In this document: positions 49,759 through 58,124 of the stretch, one piece after another
Layout: each line of letters opens with the position of its first letter
How positions within the stretch are numbered: the stretch's first letter is position 1
Source: Amycolatopsis sp. NBC_01488
GTDB lineage: Bacteria > Actinomycetota > Actinomycetes > Mycobacteriales > Pseudonocardiaceae
Direction of reading: 5' to 3'
Assembly (NCBI RefSeq): GCF_036227105.1
Contig: NZ_CP109434.1
Coordinates: 3,042,001 to 3,106,000 of the forward strand
Length of the DNA: 64,000 bases
Translations under genes and position numbers: made by a program
The notes under the pieces: model-generated
Seen by the model: only the letters and a program-made list of their open reading frames with translations
The model's database searches: none
Told to the model about the DNA's origin: nothing

Positions 49759-52305
49759 GTGGTCGCGTCGCCGAGGGCGGAAGACCGGGTGCGCGACCTG
49801 CATCGGCGTGCGGTCGCGGCGACCAACAACGGCCAGCCCGTGGTCGGTGGCCGGCTGATCCGGTCCGCCGCGCGGCTTCTCGGGTTGCCCGCGAAACAGC
49901 CGCCGCCGGACTGGCCCGCCTGGCCTGATCTCGCGACGCGCGTGCTCGGGACGTATGCCGCCGTCGAAACCGCGCTGGGCAACAGCACCCGCGGGCTCGC
50001 GCTGCTCGACGAAGCCGACGTCCTCGTGTCCGACGCCGGGCGCGGGATCCTGCGCCAGCAACGAGGTCTCGTCTTCATCCTGATCGGCCGGATGGACGAA
50101 GCCCTGCGGTGCTTCGACGAAGCGATCCCGCTGCTGCGGCAGGCCGGCGAGTTCGTCGTGCTCGCCCGGACGTTGCTCAACCGGGCCATGCTGCACCAGT
50201 ACGCCGGGCGCGTCCGGCTCGCGCTCGCCGACCTCGACCAGTGCGAGCAGATCGGCGCCGGGCAACCCGAAGAAGAGGGCCTGGCCCGGATCTTCGCCAA
50301 AGCGGCACACGGACGCGGCCAGGCGCGCGTCCTGACCGGGGACATCCCCGGCGCGCTGCGGGACTTCGACGCGGCGAGCGGGTTCTACGCCGAACAGAGC
50401 GTCGGGATGCTGCCGGTGCTGGCCGTCGACAAGGCCCGCGCGCTGCTCGCCGCCGGGCTGCCGCAGGAAGCCGCCGCCGAGCTGGACGCGGCCCTCGAAC
50501 AGTTCCCGCGGCTGCGGATGAACCAGGAGCACGCCGAAGCCGAGCTGACCCGGGCCCTGGCCGCGTTGGCGAGCGGCGACCCGTCGACCGCGCGGAGCTG
50601 GGCCGGCCGCGCCGAACGCCGCTTTCGGCGTCGGGGCAACGAAACCTGGGCCGCGGTCGCGCAGCTGACCGTGCTGCGCGCGGACTTCGCGGCCGGACGG
50701 CGGATCGCCCGCGTCGCCGCCGAAGCGACCGCGCTGGCCGGCCGGCTCACCGGGCTGGGCCTGCGCAACGACGCCGAGATCGCCGCGCTCCTCGCCGCCC
50801 GTGCGCGCATCGTCCTGGGCGACCTCGACGGCGCCCGCGCCGGCATCGCCCCGCGCGACCGTCGCGCCGCGCCGCTGGAAAACCGCCTGGTGCGACGCCT
50901 CGCGCTGGCCGAACTCGGCGCCGCCGGCGGTGATCGCCGCAGCACCTTCGCGAACGCGCGCGCCGGCCTGACGCAGCTGGAGCGCCACCGCGGCCGCTTC
51001 GGCAGCATCGACCTGCTGACCGGGACGACGTCCCTGGGCAAGGAACTCGCCGACGCCGGCCTCGCCGCCGCGCTCGCGCAGCGCTCGCCCGGCGTCGTGT
51101 TCCGGTGGCTCGACCGCTCGCGCGCGCAGGCGTTCCGGTTCCGGCCGGTGCGCCCGCCCGCGCACCCGGAGACCGTCGACGCCGTCGCCGAGCTGCGGTA
51201 CCTCTCGATGCAGATCCGCGCCGGCGAGCTGTCCGGGAAGCCGGACGCGCAGGCCGCGAAGCGCTGTGCCGCACTGGAACGCGAGATCCGCGCCAAGGGC
51301 TGGCAGGCCGAGGGCACCGACGTCGACCACCCGGAAGCCAAGCTGCGCGAGGTCGGCGACGAGCTCGCCGAGACCGGCAGCGCGCTGGTCTGCTTCCTCG
51401 CCGACCACGGCGCGCTGTGCGCGCAGGTGATCGCGAACCACCGGGTCGCGCTGATCGAGCTCGGCCCGGTGTCGGCCATCGCCGAACCGGTCGCGCGGCT
51501 GCACAGCGACCTCGACGCGTTGTGCGGGCGCCAGCTGCCGTCGAAGCTCGACCAGGTCATCCGCCGTTCGGTGCGGACGCAGGTCATCGCGCTGGACTCG
51601 ATCCTGCTGGCCCCGCTCGCTTCCCGGCTCGCCGACCTCGACGTCGTCGTCGTGCCGACCGGTGCGCTTTCGGCGATCCCGTGGGGGCTGCTGCCGACGG
51701 TGCGCGGCCGCCCGGTGACGGTCACGCCGTCGTCGTCGGCCTGGCTCGACGCGGGCCGTCGTCCGCGCCGGGCGGTGGGTGCGCCGCTGCTGGTCGCGGG
51801 CTCCGACCTGACCCACGCGGAGACCGAGGTCTCCCTGCTGGCGCCGCTCTACCCGGAGGCCGAGGTGCTGACCGGGCCGGACGCGACGGTCGCCGCGACG
51901 CTCAAGGCGTTCGACGGCTGCCGGCTCGCGCACTTCGCCGCGCACGGCCACCACGAGCAGGAGAACGTCCTGTTCTCGCGGCTGAACCTGGCCGACGGGC
52001 CGCTGATGGCCTACGACGTCCAGCAGCTCGCGACGGCGCCGGAGCACGTGGTGCTGTCGTCGTGCGACGTCGGCCAGGCCGTGGTCCGCGAAGGCGACGA
52101 GGTCCTCGGCTTCACCGCGGCGCTGCTCTACGGCGGCAGCCGGACGGTGGTCTCGAGCGTGGCGCGCGTCGACGACCGGACGGCAGGCGGCGTGATGCTG
52201 GCCTACCACCGCGCCCTGTCGGCGGGCACGCCCCCTGCGCGTGCCCTGGCCGACGCGGCGCAGGCGGAACCGCTGATGCCGTTCGTCTGCTTCGGCCGAA
52301 GCTGA
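49759..52305 (+). CDS. CHAT-domain (caspase-like) protein with TPR repeats
   Basis: 848 residues from GTG 49759. The N-terminal two thirds are TPR-like helical repeats (RMDEALRCFDEAIPLLRQAG is a clear unit). The C-terminal 250 residues are a CHAT domain of the caspase clan with the catalytic dyad His729 (HFAAHGH) and Cys769 (VLSSCDVG) and a terminal ARALADAAQ helix. CHAT peptidases act when TPR sensors are triggered, and in conflict systems cut partner proteins. Together with the subtilase and sigma factor this forms a two-protease signalling cassette. The gap from the previous gene is 298 bases, so it may have its own promoter. Confidence 0.92.
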   Translation: MVASPRAEDRVRDLHRRAVAATNNGQPVVGGRLIRSAARLLGLPAKQPPPDWPAWPDLATRVLGTYAAVETALGNSTRGLALLDEADVLVSDAGRGILRQQRGLVFILIGRMDEALRCFDEAIPLLRQAGEFVVLARTLLNRAMLHQYAGRVRLALADLDQCEQIGAGQPEEEGLARIFAKAAHGRGQARVLTGDIPGALRDFDAASGFYAEQSVGMLPVLAVDKARALLAAGLPQEAAAELDAALEQFPRLRMNQEHAEAELTRALAALASGDPSTARSWAGRAERRFRRRGNETWAAVAQLTVLRADFAAGRRIARVAAEATALAGRLTGLGLRNDAEIAALLAARARIVLGDLDGARAGIAPRDRRAAPLENRLVRRLALAELGAAGGDRRSTFANARAGLTQLERHRGRFGSIDLLTGTTSLGKELADAGLAAALAQRSPGVVFRWLDRSRAQAFRFRPVRPPAHPETVDAVAELRYLSMQIRAGELSGKPDAQAAKRCAALEREIRAKGWQAEGTDVDHPEAKLREVGDELAETGSALVCFLADHGALCAQVIANHRVALIELGPVSAIAEPVARLHSDLDALCGRQLPSKLDQVIRRSVRTQVIALDSILLAPLASRLADLDVVVVPTGALSAIPWGLLPTVRGRPVTVTPSSSAWLDAGRRPRRAVGAPLLVAGSDLTHAETEVSLLAPLYPEAEVLTGPDATVAATLKAFDGCRLAHFAAHGHHEQENVLFSRLNLADGPLMAYDVQQLATAPEHVVLSSCDVGQAVVREGDEVLGFTAALLYGGSRTVVSSVARVDDRTAGGVMLAYHRALSAGTPPARALADAAQAEPLMPFVCFGRS

Positions 52306-52436
52306 CCTTCCTTTCGACGTCCGGGGTTCGCCGGGGTTGCTTCCGGGTGATCGACCCCATCGCGGCGCATCCCCGGGTGGCCCATGGGCATCTCTTCCCC
52401 TGAGTCCGGTTGATCACGGAACGAGGGAGGACGACC

Positions 52437-52928
52437 ATGAAGCGAACCGCGATCGCGATGACCGTCGGAGGTCTGGTGGCCGGCGGGCTGGTCCTGGCGG
52501 CCGGCGCCGCGAACGCCATGCCGAGCGACACGCCGTGCGGCGCGTCGGACGTCCGCGTGACGGTGGCGCCCGACCCGTCGAACGCGGCCGGGCACGAGGC
52601 CTACGTCCTGACCTACGCCGCCGCCTCGCGGACGACGAACTGCAAGCTCGAGGGCGCGCCGACGGCGTTGACCTTCATCGCCGGCGGCCGGCGGCTGCCG
52701 GTGACGTCGACGCTGGACAACTCCGAAGCGCTGCCGGTGAACCTGCGTGCCGGCCACCCGGCCGGGTCGCGGATCGTGCAGCGGTCGGCCGCAGCGCCCA
52801 CGGCGACGCCGGACTTCGTGACGTTCGACCTGCCGACCGGCCCGTACGGCCAGCCGGTGAGCGTCGCCTGGCCCGCGGGTGCGCCCGTGAAGGGCGGCCA
52901 CGTCCAGGTCACGCCGGTCGGCAACTGA
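52437..52928 (+). CDS. Secreted DUF4232-type protein
   Basis: 163 residues from ATG 52437 (GGGAGG upstream). A signal peptide (about 1-27, ending GAANA) precedes a beta-sandwich with two cysteines (TPCGASDVRV; TTNCKLEGAP) spaced as in DUF4232 proteins, a common actinobacterial exported domain of unknown function. It lies 20 bases before a second DUF4232-like lipoprotein gene, suggesting an operon. No enzyme motifs. Confidence 0.8.
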   Translation: MKRTAIAMTVGGLVAGGLVLAAGAANAMPSDTPCGASDVRVTVAPDPSNAAGHEAYVLTYAAASRTTNCKLEGAPTALTFIAGGRRLPVTSTLDNSEALPVNLRAGHPAGSRIVQRSAAAPTATPDFVTFDLPTGPYGQPVSVAWPAGAPVKGGHVQVTPVGN

Positions 52929-52948
52929 ACTTCGAGAGGGGAACTCAA

Positions 52949-53575
52949 ATGAAACGCATCTTGGTGGGGATCGGCACGGTGGCGGGGGCCTTCGCGCTGG
53001 CGGCGTGCGGGACGTCGACGGCGGCCCCGGCCGCGTCCGGGGCGCCGGCGCCGGCAGCTCCGGCTGCCGCCGCGTCCGGCGCACCGGCGCCGGCCAAGGG
53101 GCCGTCCGGGGGCGGCGTGGCCACGGCGTCGTCGGCGACGCCCCGGTGCACCACGGCCGGCCTGGAGGTCATCCTGGGCAAGCCGGCCGAGAAGAACGAC
53201 GCTCCCGGTCAGTACAACATCCCGTTGACCTACCGGAACACCACGAACCACACGTGCGGCCTGTACGGCGTGCCGGGCGTCGACCTGGTCGGCCCGGACG
53301 ACGCGACGTTCGGCGCGGTGTACCACCTGCCGCGCGTCGAGAACGGCGTGAAGTACAACGAGGTGACCGCGGGCACGACGGCGTCGGCGACGATCACGGT
53401 GCTCAAGCCGGCCGCCGGCGAGCCGGCGTGGACGCCGGCGAAGCTGAACACGATCCCGCCGGGCCAGACGTCGGCGCTGACCGCGGACTGGCCGTCGGAC
53501 CTCCCGGTGCTGCGCCAGGACGCGGCGACCCACCCGGGTTCCTACGTCAACGGCATCCTGGCCGACCCGTCCTAA
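52949..53575 (+). CDS. DUF4232-type lipoprotein
   Basis: 208 residues from ATG 52949 (GAGAGGGG upstream). A lipobox LALAAC gives a lipidated Cys20, followed by an Ala/Pro linker and a beta-sandwich with Cys residues in TPRCTTAGLEV and NHTCGLYGVPGV, as in DUF4232. It pairs with the preceding secreted protein. A convergent-terminator hairpin follows. The ligand is unknown; an envelope role is likely. Confidence 0.85.
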   Translation: MKRILVGIGTVAGAFALAACGTSTAAPAASGAPAPAAPAAAASGAPAPAKGPSGGGVATASSATPRCTTAGLEVILGKPAEKNDAPGQYNIPLTYRNTTNHTCGLYGVPGVDLVGPDDATFGAVYHLPRVENGVKYNEVTAGTTASATITVLKPAAGEPAWTPAKLNTIPPGQTSALTADWPSDLPVLRQDAATHPGSYVNGILADPS

Positions 53576-53654
53576 CACTCTCGTCGTCACTCGATCGGGT
53601 GAAGCGGGGCGCCGCGCGTCATTCCTGGCGGGGGCCCCCCTCTTCCTCGGTGCG

Positions 53655-53696
53655 GCGGTAACCGGCCGGCACGCCCCCCGACTGGCCGGTTACCGC
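53655..53696. terminator. Bidirectional hairpin terminator
   Basis: Perfect 13-base arms GCGGTAACCGGCC (53655-53667) and its complement (53684-53696) with a 16-base C-rich loop. It lies between the DUF4232 lipoprotein stop and the convergent reductase gene. Confidence 0.7.
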
Positions 53697-53782
53697 TGCG
53701 GTCTTCTCTACGCACGGTGGACCGAGTGGCAGGCGGTGCGCGCCACGCCGCTGCCCGCGGTTGTCCGGACCGTGCGAATGAC

Positions 53783-54355
53783 TCAGTTCAGGACGCGGAA
53801 CGTCAGGTGCGTCGCGTTCGGCGTCTCCTCGACGCCGGTGCGCTGGAGCTTCACGTGGGCGCCGACCTCGGCGTCGAACAGCCGGACCCCGGCGCCGAAC
53901 AGCAGCGGGACGACGTGCAGGCGCAGCTCGTCGACCACGCCGGCCAGGAGGTACTGGCGCAAGGTCGTGCCGCCGCCCATCAACACCACGTTGTCCGCGC
54001 CCGCAGCGGCTTTCGCCTGCCGTAGCGCGCTTTCCGGGCCGTCGGTGACGAAGGTGAACGTCGTCGGGCCCTTCACCACCGGTTCGTGCGGCCGGTTCGT
54101 CACGACGAAGACGGGCTTCTTGAAGGTGCCGTCGTCGCCCCAGGGTTCGACGCCGACGTCGAACATCGTGCGGCCGACGACGAACGCTCCGGTGCCGTCG
54201 AAGAGCCGGGCCGCGACGCCGGCGTCCGCGTCGGTGCCTCCGAACAGCCAGTCGTGCAACAGGTCGCCGTCCTTGCCGAGGCGGTGCTCGGCGCTGGTGT
54301 CCGGCCCGGCGACGATCCCGTCGGCCGACATGCTGATCTCCGCGATGACCGTCAC
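53783..54355 (-). CDS. Dihydrofolate-reductase-family (RibD C-terminal-like) protein
   Basis: 190 residues. The RibD_C/DHFR fold has an N-terminal strand with AEISMSADGIVAG, the nucleotide-binding region VVLMGGGTTLRQYLLAGVVD, and the late strand LRLHVVPLLFGAGVRLFD. Family members bind NADPH and reduce pteridine- or flavin-type substrates; many are uncharacterised. Overlaps the Rsm22-like gene by four bases, hence co-transcribed. No known folate role can be assigned. Confidence 0.85.
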   Translation of the reverse strand: MTVIAEISMSADGIVAGPDTSAEHRLGKDGDLLHDWLFGGTDADAGVAARLFDGTGAFVVGRTMFDVGVEPWGDDGTFKKPVFVVTNRPHEPVVKGPTTFTFVTDGPESALRQAKAAAGADNVVLMGGGTTLRQYLLAGVVDELRLHVVPLLFGAGVRLFDAEVGAHVKLQRTGVEETPNATHLTFRVLN

Positions 54356-55326
54356 CAGCCGTCACCCCATTCCGCGTCGCGGGCCGCGCGATAGCGCGGG
54401 CCCTGTTTCTTCGAGACGGCGACGCCGGGCTTGAGCCCGTCCGTCGCCGTGCAGAGGTCGAGCGCGACCCAGCCCTTGTGCTTCTTCGGGTGCCGGATGA
54501 TCCGCGCGTCCGGCCGCTCCGGCGTGGACCGCGACGCGACGACGTAGGCGAACTTCTCGTCCTCGAAGCCGAGCGTCCCGGCCTTGAGCCGCCGGTGCAG
54601 GGCCGACCGCGGCAGCCGCGCGGAGAAGTGGCACCAGTCCTCGCCGGGCACGATCGGGCAGCCGCCGTCGTGCGGGCACGGCGCCACCACGTGCAGGCCC
54701 AGCTCGACCAGCTGGGCGCGGGCGGCGCGGATCCGTTCGTAGCCCGCGGGAGTGCCGGGCTCGATCAGCGCGACGGCCGCCGCTTTCGCGCCCAGCCAGC
54801 GCACGACGTCGGCGCGGGTGGCATCCGGCAGCTCGCCGAGGACGTAGGAGAGCGTCACGAGGTCGGCGTCCGGCGCGGGCGCGGCCGGGTCGACGAACCC
54901 GCGCCGCCACTCGGCGTCCCGGACCGCCGCGTTCCCAGCCCGCGCCGCCAGCCGCTTGCCCAGCCCGATCGCGCCTGCGACCTGCTCCAGCACCGTGCAG
55001 CGAGTGAGCGACGGCCAGACGGCGGCAGCGGCCCAGACGGCGGCACCGGTGCCCCCGCCGACGTCGACCTGCGTACGCGGCTCGAAGCCGGGAGCGCGCG
55101 AAGCGGCTTCGGCGAGCACAGCGTGTACGGCGGCGTAGGTGGCCGGCATGCGGTAGCCGGCGTACGCGGCTACGTCGGCTTCGGAGGTCAGGATGGGCGA
55201 GGTCGCGGCGTCGCCTTGGCGGTAGCGCGTGCTGAGCCGGTCGACGGACTGCGTGAGCCGCTGGAGGGGATGCCGGGCCAGCTCGTCGTCGAGCGCGGAG
55301 AAGAGGTCGTCGGGGAGTACCGCCAC
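54352..55326 (-). CDS. Rsm22-family rRNA methyltransferase-like protein
   Basis: 324 residues. A Rossmann SAM-binding domain has the glycine motif VDVGGGTGAAVWAAAA and a later SYVLGELP; the stretch CPHDGGCPI and its nearby Cys residues are typical of Rsm22-like proteins that carry a small metal or Fe-S cluster site. The mitochondrial relatives act on the small ribosomal subunit, so a ribosomal role is plausible. Overlaps the downstream reductase gene. Confidence in the family is good; the exact target is not known. Confidence 0.8.
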   Translation of the reverse strand: MAVLPDDLFSALDDELARHPLQRLTQSVDRLSTRYRQGDAATSPILTSEADVAAYAGYRMPATYAAVHAVLAEAASRAPGFEPRTQVDVGGGTGAAVWAAAAVWPSLTRCTVLEQVAGAIGLGKRLAARAGNAAVRDAEWRRGFVDPAAPAPDADLVTLSYVLGELPDATRADVVRWLGAKAAAVALIEPGTPAGYERIRAARAQLVELGLHVVAPCPHDGGCPIVPGEDWCHFSARLPRSALHRRLKAGTLGFEDEKFAYVVASRSTPERPDARIIRHPKKHKGWVALDLCTATDGLKPGVAVSKKQGPRYRAARDAEWGDGW

Positions 55327-55425
55327 GAGCGTCGATTCTCCCCTGTCCGGATTGCCCCGTCCGACCCGCCCGGAGCTGCCGGTTTCCGGCGCGACCAGAT
55401 TCGCGACAAGATTCGTGGCGGACGC

Positions 55426-55452
55426 TGTCGATCCGGGGCGTGGCCGTTCGAC
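55426..55452 (+). promoter_or_regulatory. ECF42-type promoter candidate
   Basis: TGTCGA (55426-55431), 17 bases, then CGAC (55449-55452), 32 bases before the GTG of the first DGPF gene. This matches the pattern known for ECF42 targets, and an ECF42 gene lies downstream in the same operon. Confidence 0.6.
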
Positions 55453-55484
55453 GCGTGGGCAAGAGCGAACGAAGGGAGACCGTT

Positions 55485-55910
55485 GTGCGGTTCATGGTGA
55501 TCGTCAAGGCGAACGAAGAGTCCGAGGCGGGCCACGGCCCGAGCGCCGAGCTGCTGGCCGAGATGGGGAAGTTCAACGAAGAACTGGTCAAGGCCGGCGT
55601 GCTGCTCGCCGGTGAAGGCCTCACGCCGAGTTCGCAGGGCGTGCGTGTCGTGTTCTCCGGGAGCGAAGACCCCAAGGTCGTCGACGGTCCGTTCGCCGAG
55701 ACCAAGGAGCTCGTCGGCGGCTTCTGGATCCTGCAGTGCCGTGACCGCGACGAGTGCGTCGAGTGGATCAAGCGGATGCCGAACCCGGACGGCCAGGTCG
55801 GCGTCGTCGAGATCCGGCGCGTCGCCGAGGCGTCCGACTTCGAGAACATGACGCCCGAGGTCGCCGAGCTCGAGGGCCGGCTGCGCGCGCAGAGCGCCGG
55901 GGAAGCCTGA
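55485..55910 (+). CDS. YCII/DGPF-domain protein, ECF42-associated (first)
   Basis: 141 residues from GTG 55485 (GAAGGGAG upstream). It has the DGPF motif (KVVDGPFAETKELVGGFWIL) and the common MVIVKANEESEAG start. DGPF proteins are small ferredoxin-like-fold partners conserved beside ECF42 sigma genes. A tail of about 30 residues past the fold is longer than the second copy's. The next gene's ATG overlaps its stop. Enzymatic role unknown. Confidence 0.9.
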   Translation: MRFMVIVKANEESEAGHGPSAELLAEMGKFNEELVKAGVLLAGEGLTPSSQGVRVVFSGSEDPKVVDGPFAETKELVGGFWILQCRDRDECVEWIKRMPNPDGQVGVVEIRRVAEASDFENMTPEVAELEGRLRAQSAGEA

Positions 55911-56257
55911 TGCGCTACCTGGTGATGGTGAAGGGCTCCGAGGATTTCGAGGCCGGGGTCGGGCCCAGCGCCCAAGAGCTGGAAACGATGGCGAAGTTCA
56001 ACGAGGAGCTGGCGAACGACGGCCGGATCGTGTTCGCCGAGGGGCTCACCCCGAGCTCGGAGGCGGTGCGCGTCGTCTTCGAAGGCACCGCCGAACCGAA
56101 GGTCATCGACGGGCCCTTCGCCGAGACGAAGGAGCTCGTCGCCGGGGTCTGGCTGCTCAACGGCGAATCGCTCGACGACGTCGTCGCGCTCATGAAGCGC
56201 GCGCCGAACCCCGAAGCAAAGGGCGGCGTCATCGAGATCCGCCCGATCGGCGAGTAG
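55910..56257 (+). CDS. YCII/DGPF-domain protein, ECF42-associated (second)
   Basis: 115 residues from ATG 55910, overlapping the previous stop (TGATG). Paralogue of the first, with IDGPFAETKELVAGVWLL and GLTPSSEAVRVVFEG, and the usual short length. The pair followed by an ECF42 sigma gene is the family's standard neighbourhood. Confidence 0.92.
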   Translation: MRYLVMVKGSEDFEAGVGPSAQELETMAKFNEELANDGRIVFAEGLTPSSEAVRVVFEGTAEPKVIDGPFAETKELVAGVWLLNGESLDDVVALMKRAPNPEAKGGVIEIRPIGE

Positions 56258-56297
56258 CTGGGTTGCACCGCGCCCGATCACCCTGTCTGATGGCCGG

Positions 56298-57563
56298 GTG
56301 ACGGTTGCGGACACCCGGAGCACGGTAGAAGCGGTGTGGCGGATCGAGTCGCCGCGGCTCATCGCGGGGCTGGCCCGCATGGCCCGCGGCGACGTCGGTC
56401 TCGCCGAAGAGCTGGCGCAGGACGCGCTCGTCGCGGCGCTCGAGCAGTGGCCGGGCTCGGGCGTGCCACGCAACCCCGGCGCGTGGCTGATGACCATCGC
56501 CAAGCGCCGCGCGGTCGACCAGTTCCGCCGCAACGAGCGGTACGCCGAGAAGCTCGAGGAAGTCGGCCGCGACCAGCGGCTCGGCGAGGGCGTGCTGCCC
56601 GACTTCGACGCCGCCCTCGACGACCACATCGAGGACGACCTGCTGCGCCTGCTGTTCGTCGCCTGCCACCCGGTGCTGAACACGCAGGCCCGCGTCGCGC
56701 TGACGCTGCGGATGCTCGGCGGCCTGACCACCGACGAGATCGCCCGCGCCTTCCTGGTCCGCGAATCGACGATCGCGCAGCGGATCGTGCGGGCGAAGAA
56801 GGCCCTCGCGGCGGCGAAGGTGCCGTTCGAGGTGCCGGAGGGCGAGGAGCGCGCCGCCCGGCTGTCATCCGTGCTCGAGGTCATCTACCTGGTGTTCAAC
56901 GAGGGCTACTCGGCCACCCGCGGCGACGACTGGATGCGCCCGGCGCTCTGCGAAGAGGCGATGCGCCTCGGCCGCGTCCTCGCCGGGCTGATGCCGGGCG
57001 AGTCCGAAGTCCACGGCCTGGTCGCGCTGATGGAACTGCAGTCGTCGCGCTCGAAGGCCCGCATCGGCCCGAACGGCGAACCGGTGCTCCTGCTCGACCA
57101 GGACCGCGCCCGCTGGGACCGCCTGCTGATCCAGCACGGCCTGGCGGCGCTGGCCCTGTCGGAGCAGATCGCCGACGGCGCGTACGGCCCGTATTCCGCC
57201 CAGGCGGCGATCGCGGCGTGCCACGCCCGCGCCCGGACGGCCGGCGAGACGGACTGGGTGCGCATCGCGGCGTTGTACGAAGGCCTCGGCAAGCTCCAGC
57301 CGTCCCCGGTGATCGAGCTGAACCGCGGGGTCGCGGTGGCGATGGCGGCCGGCCCGGCGGCGGGGCTGGAGGTGGTCGACGCGGTGGCCGACGACCCGGC
57401 GCTGAAGGACTACCACCTGCTTCCGAGCGTCCGCGGCGACCTGCTGCAGAAGCTGGGCCGGCTCGACGAGGCCGAACAGGAGTTCAGACGGGCGGCGGAG
57501 ATGACGGAGAACGCCCGCGAACGCGCGTTGCTGCTCGACCGCGCGACGGCGGTGGGCCGTTAG
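56298..57563 (+). CDS. ECF42-family sigma factor with C-terminal extension
   Basis: 421 residues from GTG 56298. Region 2 (about 12-75): IAGLARMARGDVGLAEELAQ then AWLMTIAKRRAVDQFRR. Region 4 (about 125-180): ARVALTLRMLGGLTTDEIAR. The long C-terminal part (about 190-421) is TPR-like (DUF6596 region; KDYHLLPSVRGDLLQKLGRL), the hallmark of ECF42, and is thought to sense or regulate activity. Its targets are the adjacent DGPF genes, via the TGTCGA-type promoter at 55426. Convergent with the HD gene, four-base overlap of tails. Confidence 0.94.
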   Translation: MTVADTRSTVEAVWRIESPRLIAGLARMARGDVGLAEELAQDALVAALEQWPGSGVPRNPGAWLMTIAKRRAVDQFRRNERYAEKLEEVGRDQRLGEGVLPDFDAALDDHIEDDLLRLLFVACHPVLNTQARVALTLRMLGGLTTDEIARAFLVRESTIAQRIVRAKKALAAAKVPFEVPEGEERAARLSSVLEVIYLVFNEGYSATRGDDWMRPALCEEAMRLGRVLAGLMPGESEVHGLVALMELQSSRSKARIGPNGEPVLLLDQDRARWDRLLIQHGLAALALSEQIADGAYGPYSAQAAIAACHARARTAGETDWVRIAALYEGLGKLQPSPVIELNRGVAVAMAAGPAAGLEVVDAVADDPALKDYHLLPSVRGDLLQKLGRLDEAEQEFRRAAEMTENARERALLLDRATAVGR

Positions 57564-58114
57564 CGGTCCCGCCAGGCCATCGGTGACAGCGTCAACGCCG
57601 CTTCCGCGACCTTCTTCGCGGTCTCGGTGGCAAGCCCCTTCCGAGCCGACTCGATCCACTCGTCGACGCGCTGCACCCCGACGTCTCGGTATTCCAGCGC
57701 CTGCAACAGCATCTCCAGCTTGTCGGCATCCTTGGCGCACAACGCTTCCGCCGTCTCACGGGTCTCGTACTCGTCGACCGCGTCCCGCACGAGCGAGCGC
57801 GAGCGGTCCGGGAGGGCGGCGGTCTGGTCGGCCGTGATCTTCCGCGGTTCCGGTTTCTTCAGGTAGTCGACGGCCGTCAGGGGAAGATCACCCGTCCGGG
57901 TCTCCTGCGTGTCGTGCCAGACGGCCAGGAACGCCGCCCGCTCCGGCGACGCCCCTTCCTCCGCCGCGATGAGCGCGGCCAGCTGGGCGGCCCGCAGGCT
58001 GTGCTCGCCGACCGACTCCGGGTCCCGGACGCCGGCGTGCCACCACCCCGACCGCCGGACGCGCTTGAGCAGGCCCAGCTCGTAGCCGAAGGACGCGAAA
58101 CCGTCTGAACTCAT
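57560..58114 (-). CDS. HD-domain phosphohydrolase (YfbR-like)
   Basis: 184 residues. The HD motifs are His38 (VGEHSLRAA), His67-Asp68 (AVWHDTQE) and Asp131 or Asp129 (KDADKLEML), in a compact helical fold as in YfbR/HDDC2 proteins, which are 5'-deoxynucleotidases on dNMPs. No signal peptide. The gene stops 3 bases inside the sigma gene's end and starts just upstream of the permease stop on the same strand. The exact nucleotide preference is not inferable. Confidence 0.85.
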   Translation of the reverse strand: MSSDGFASFGYELGLLKRVRRSGWWHAGVRDPESVGEHSLRAAQLAALIAAEEGASPERAAFLAVWHDTQETRTGDLPLTAVDYLKKPEPRKITADQTAALPDRSRSLVRDAVDEYETRETAEALCAKDADKLEMLLQALEYRDVGVQRVDEWIESARKGLATETAKKVAEAALTLSPMAWRDR

Positions 58115-58124
58115 GCCGCCCAGC

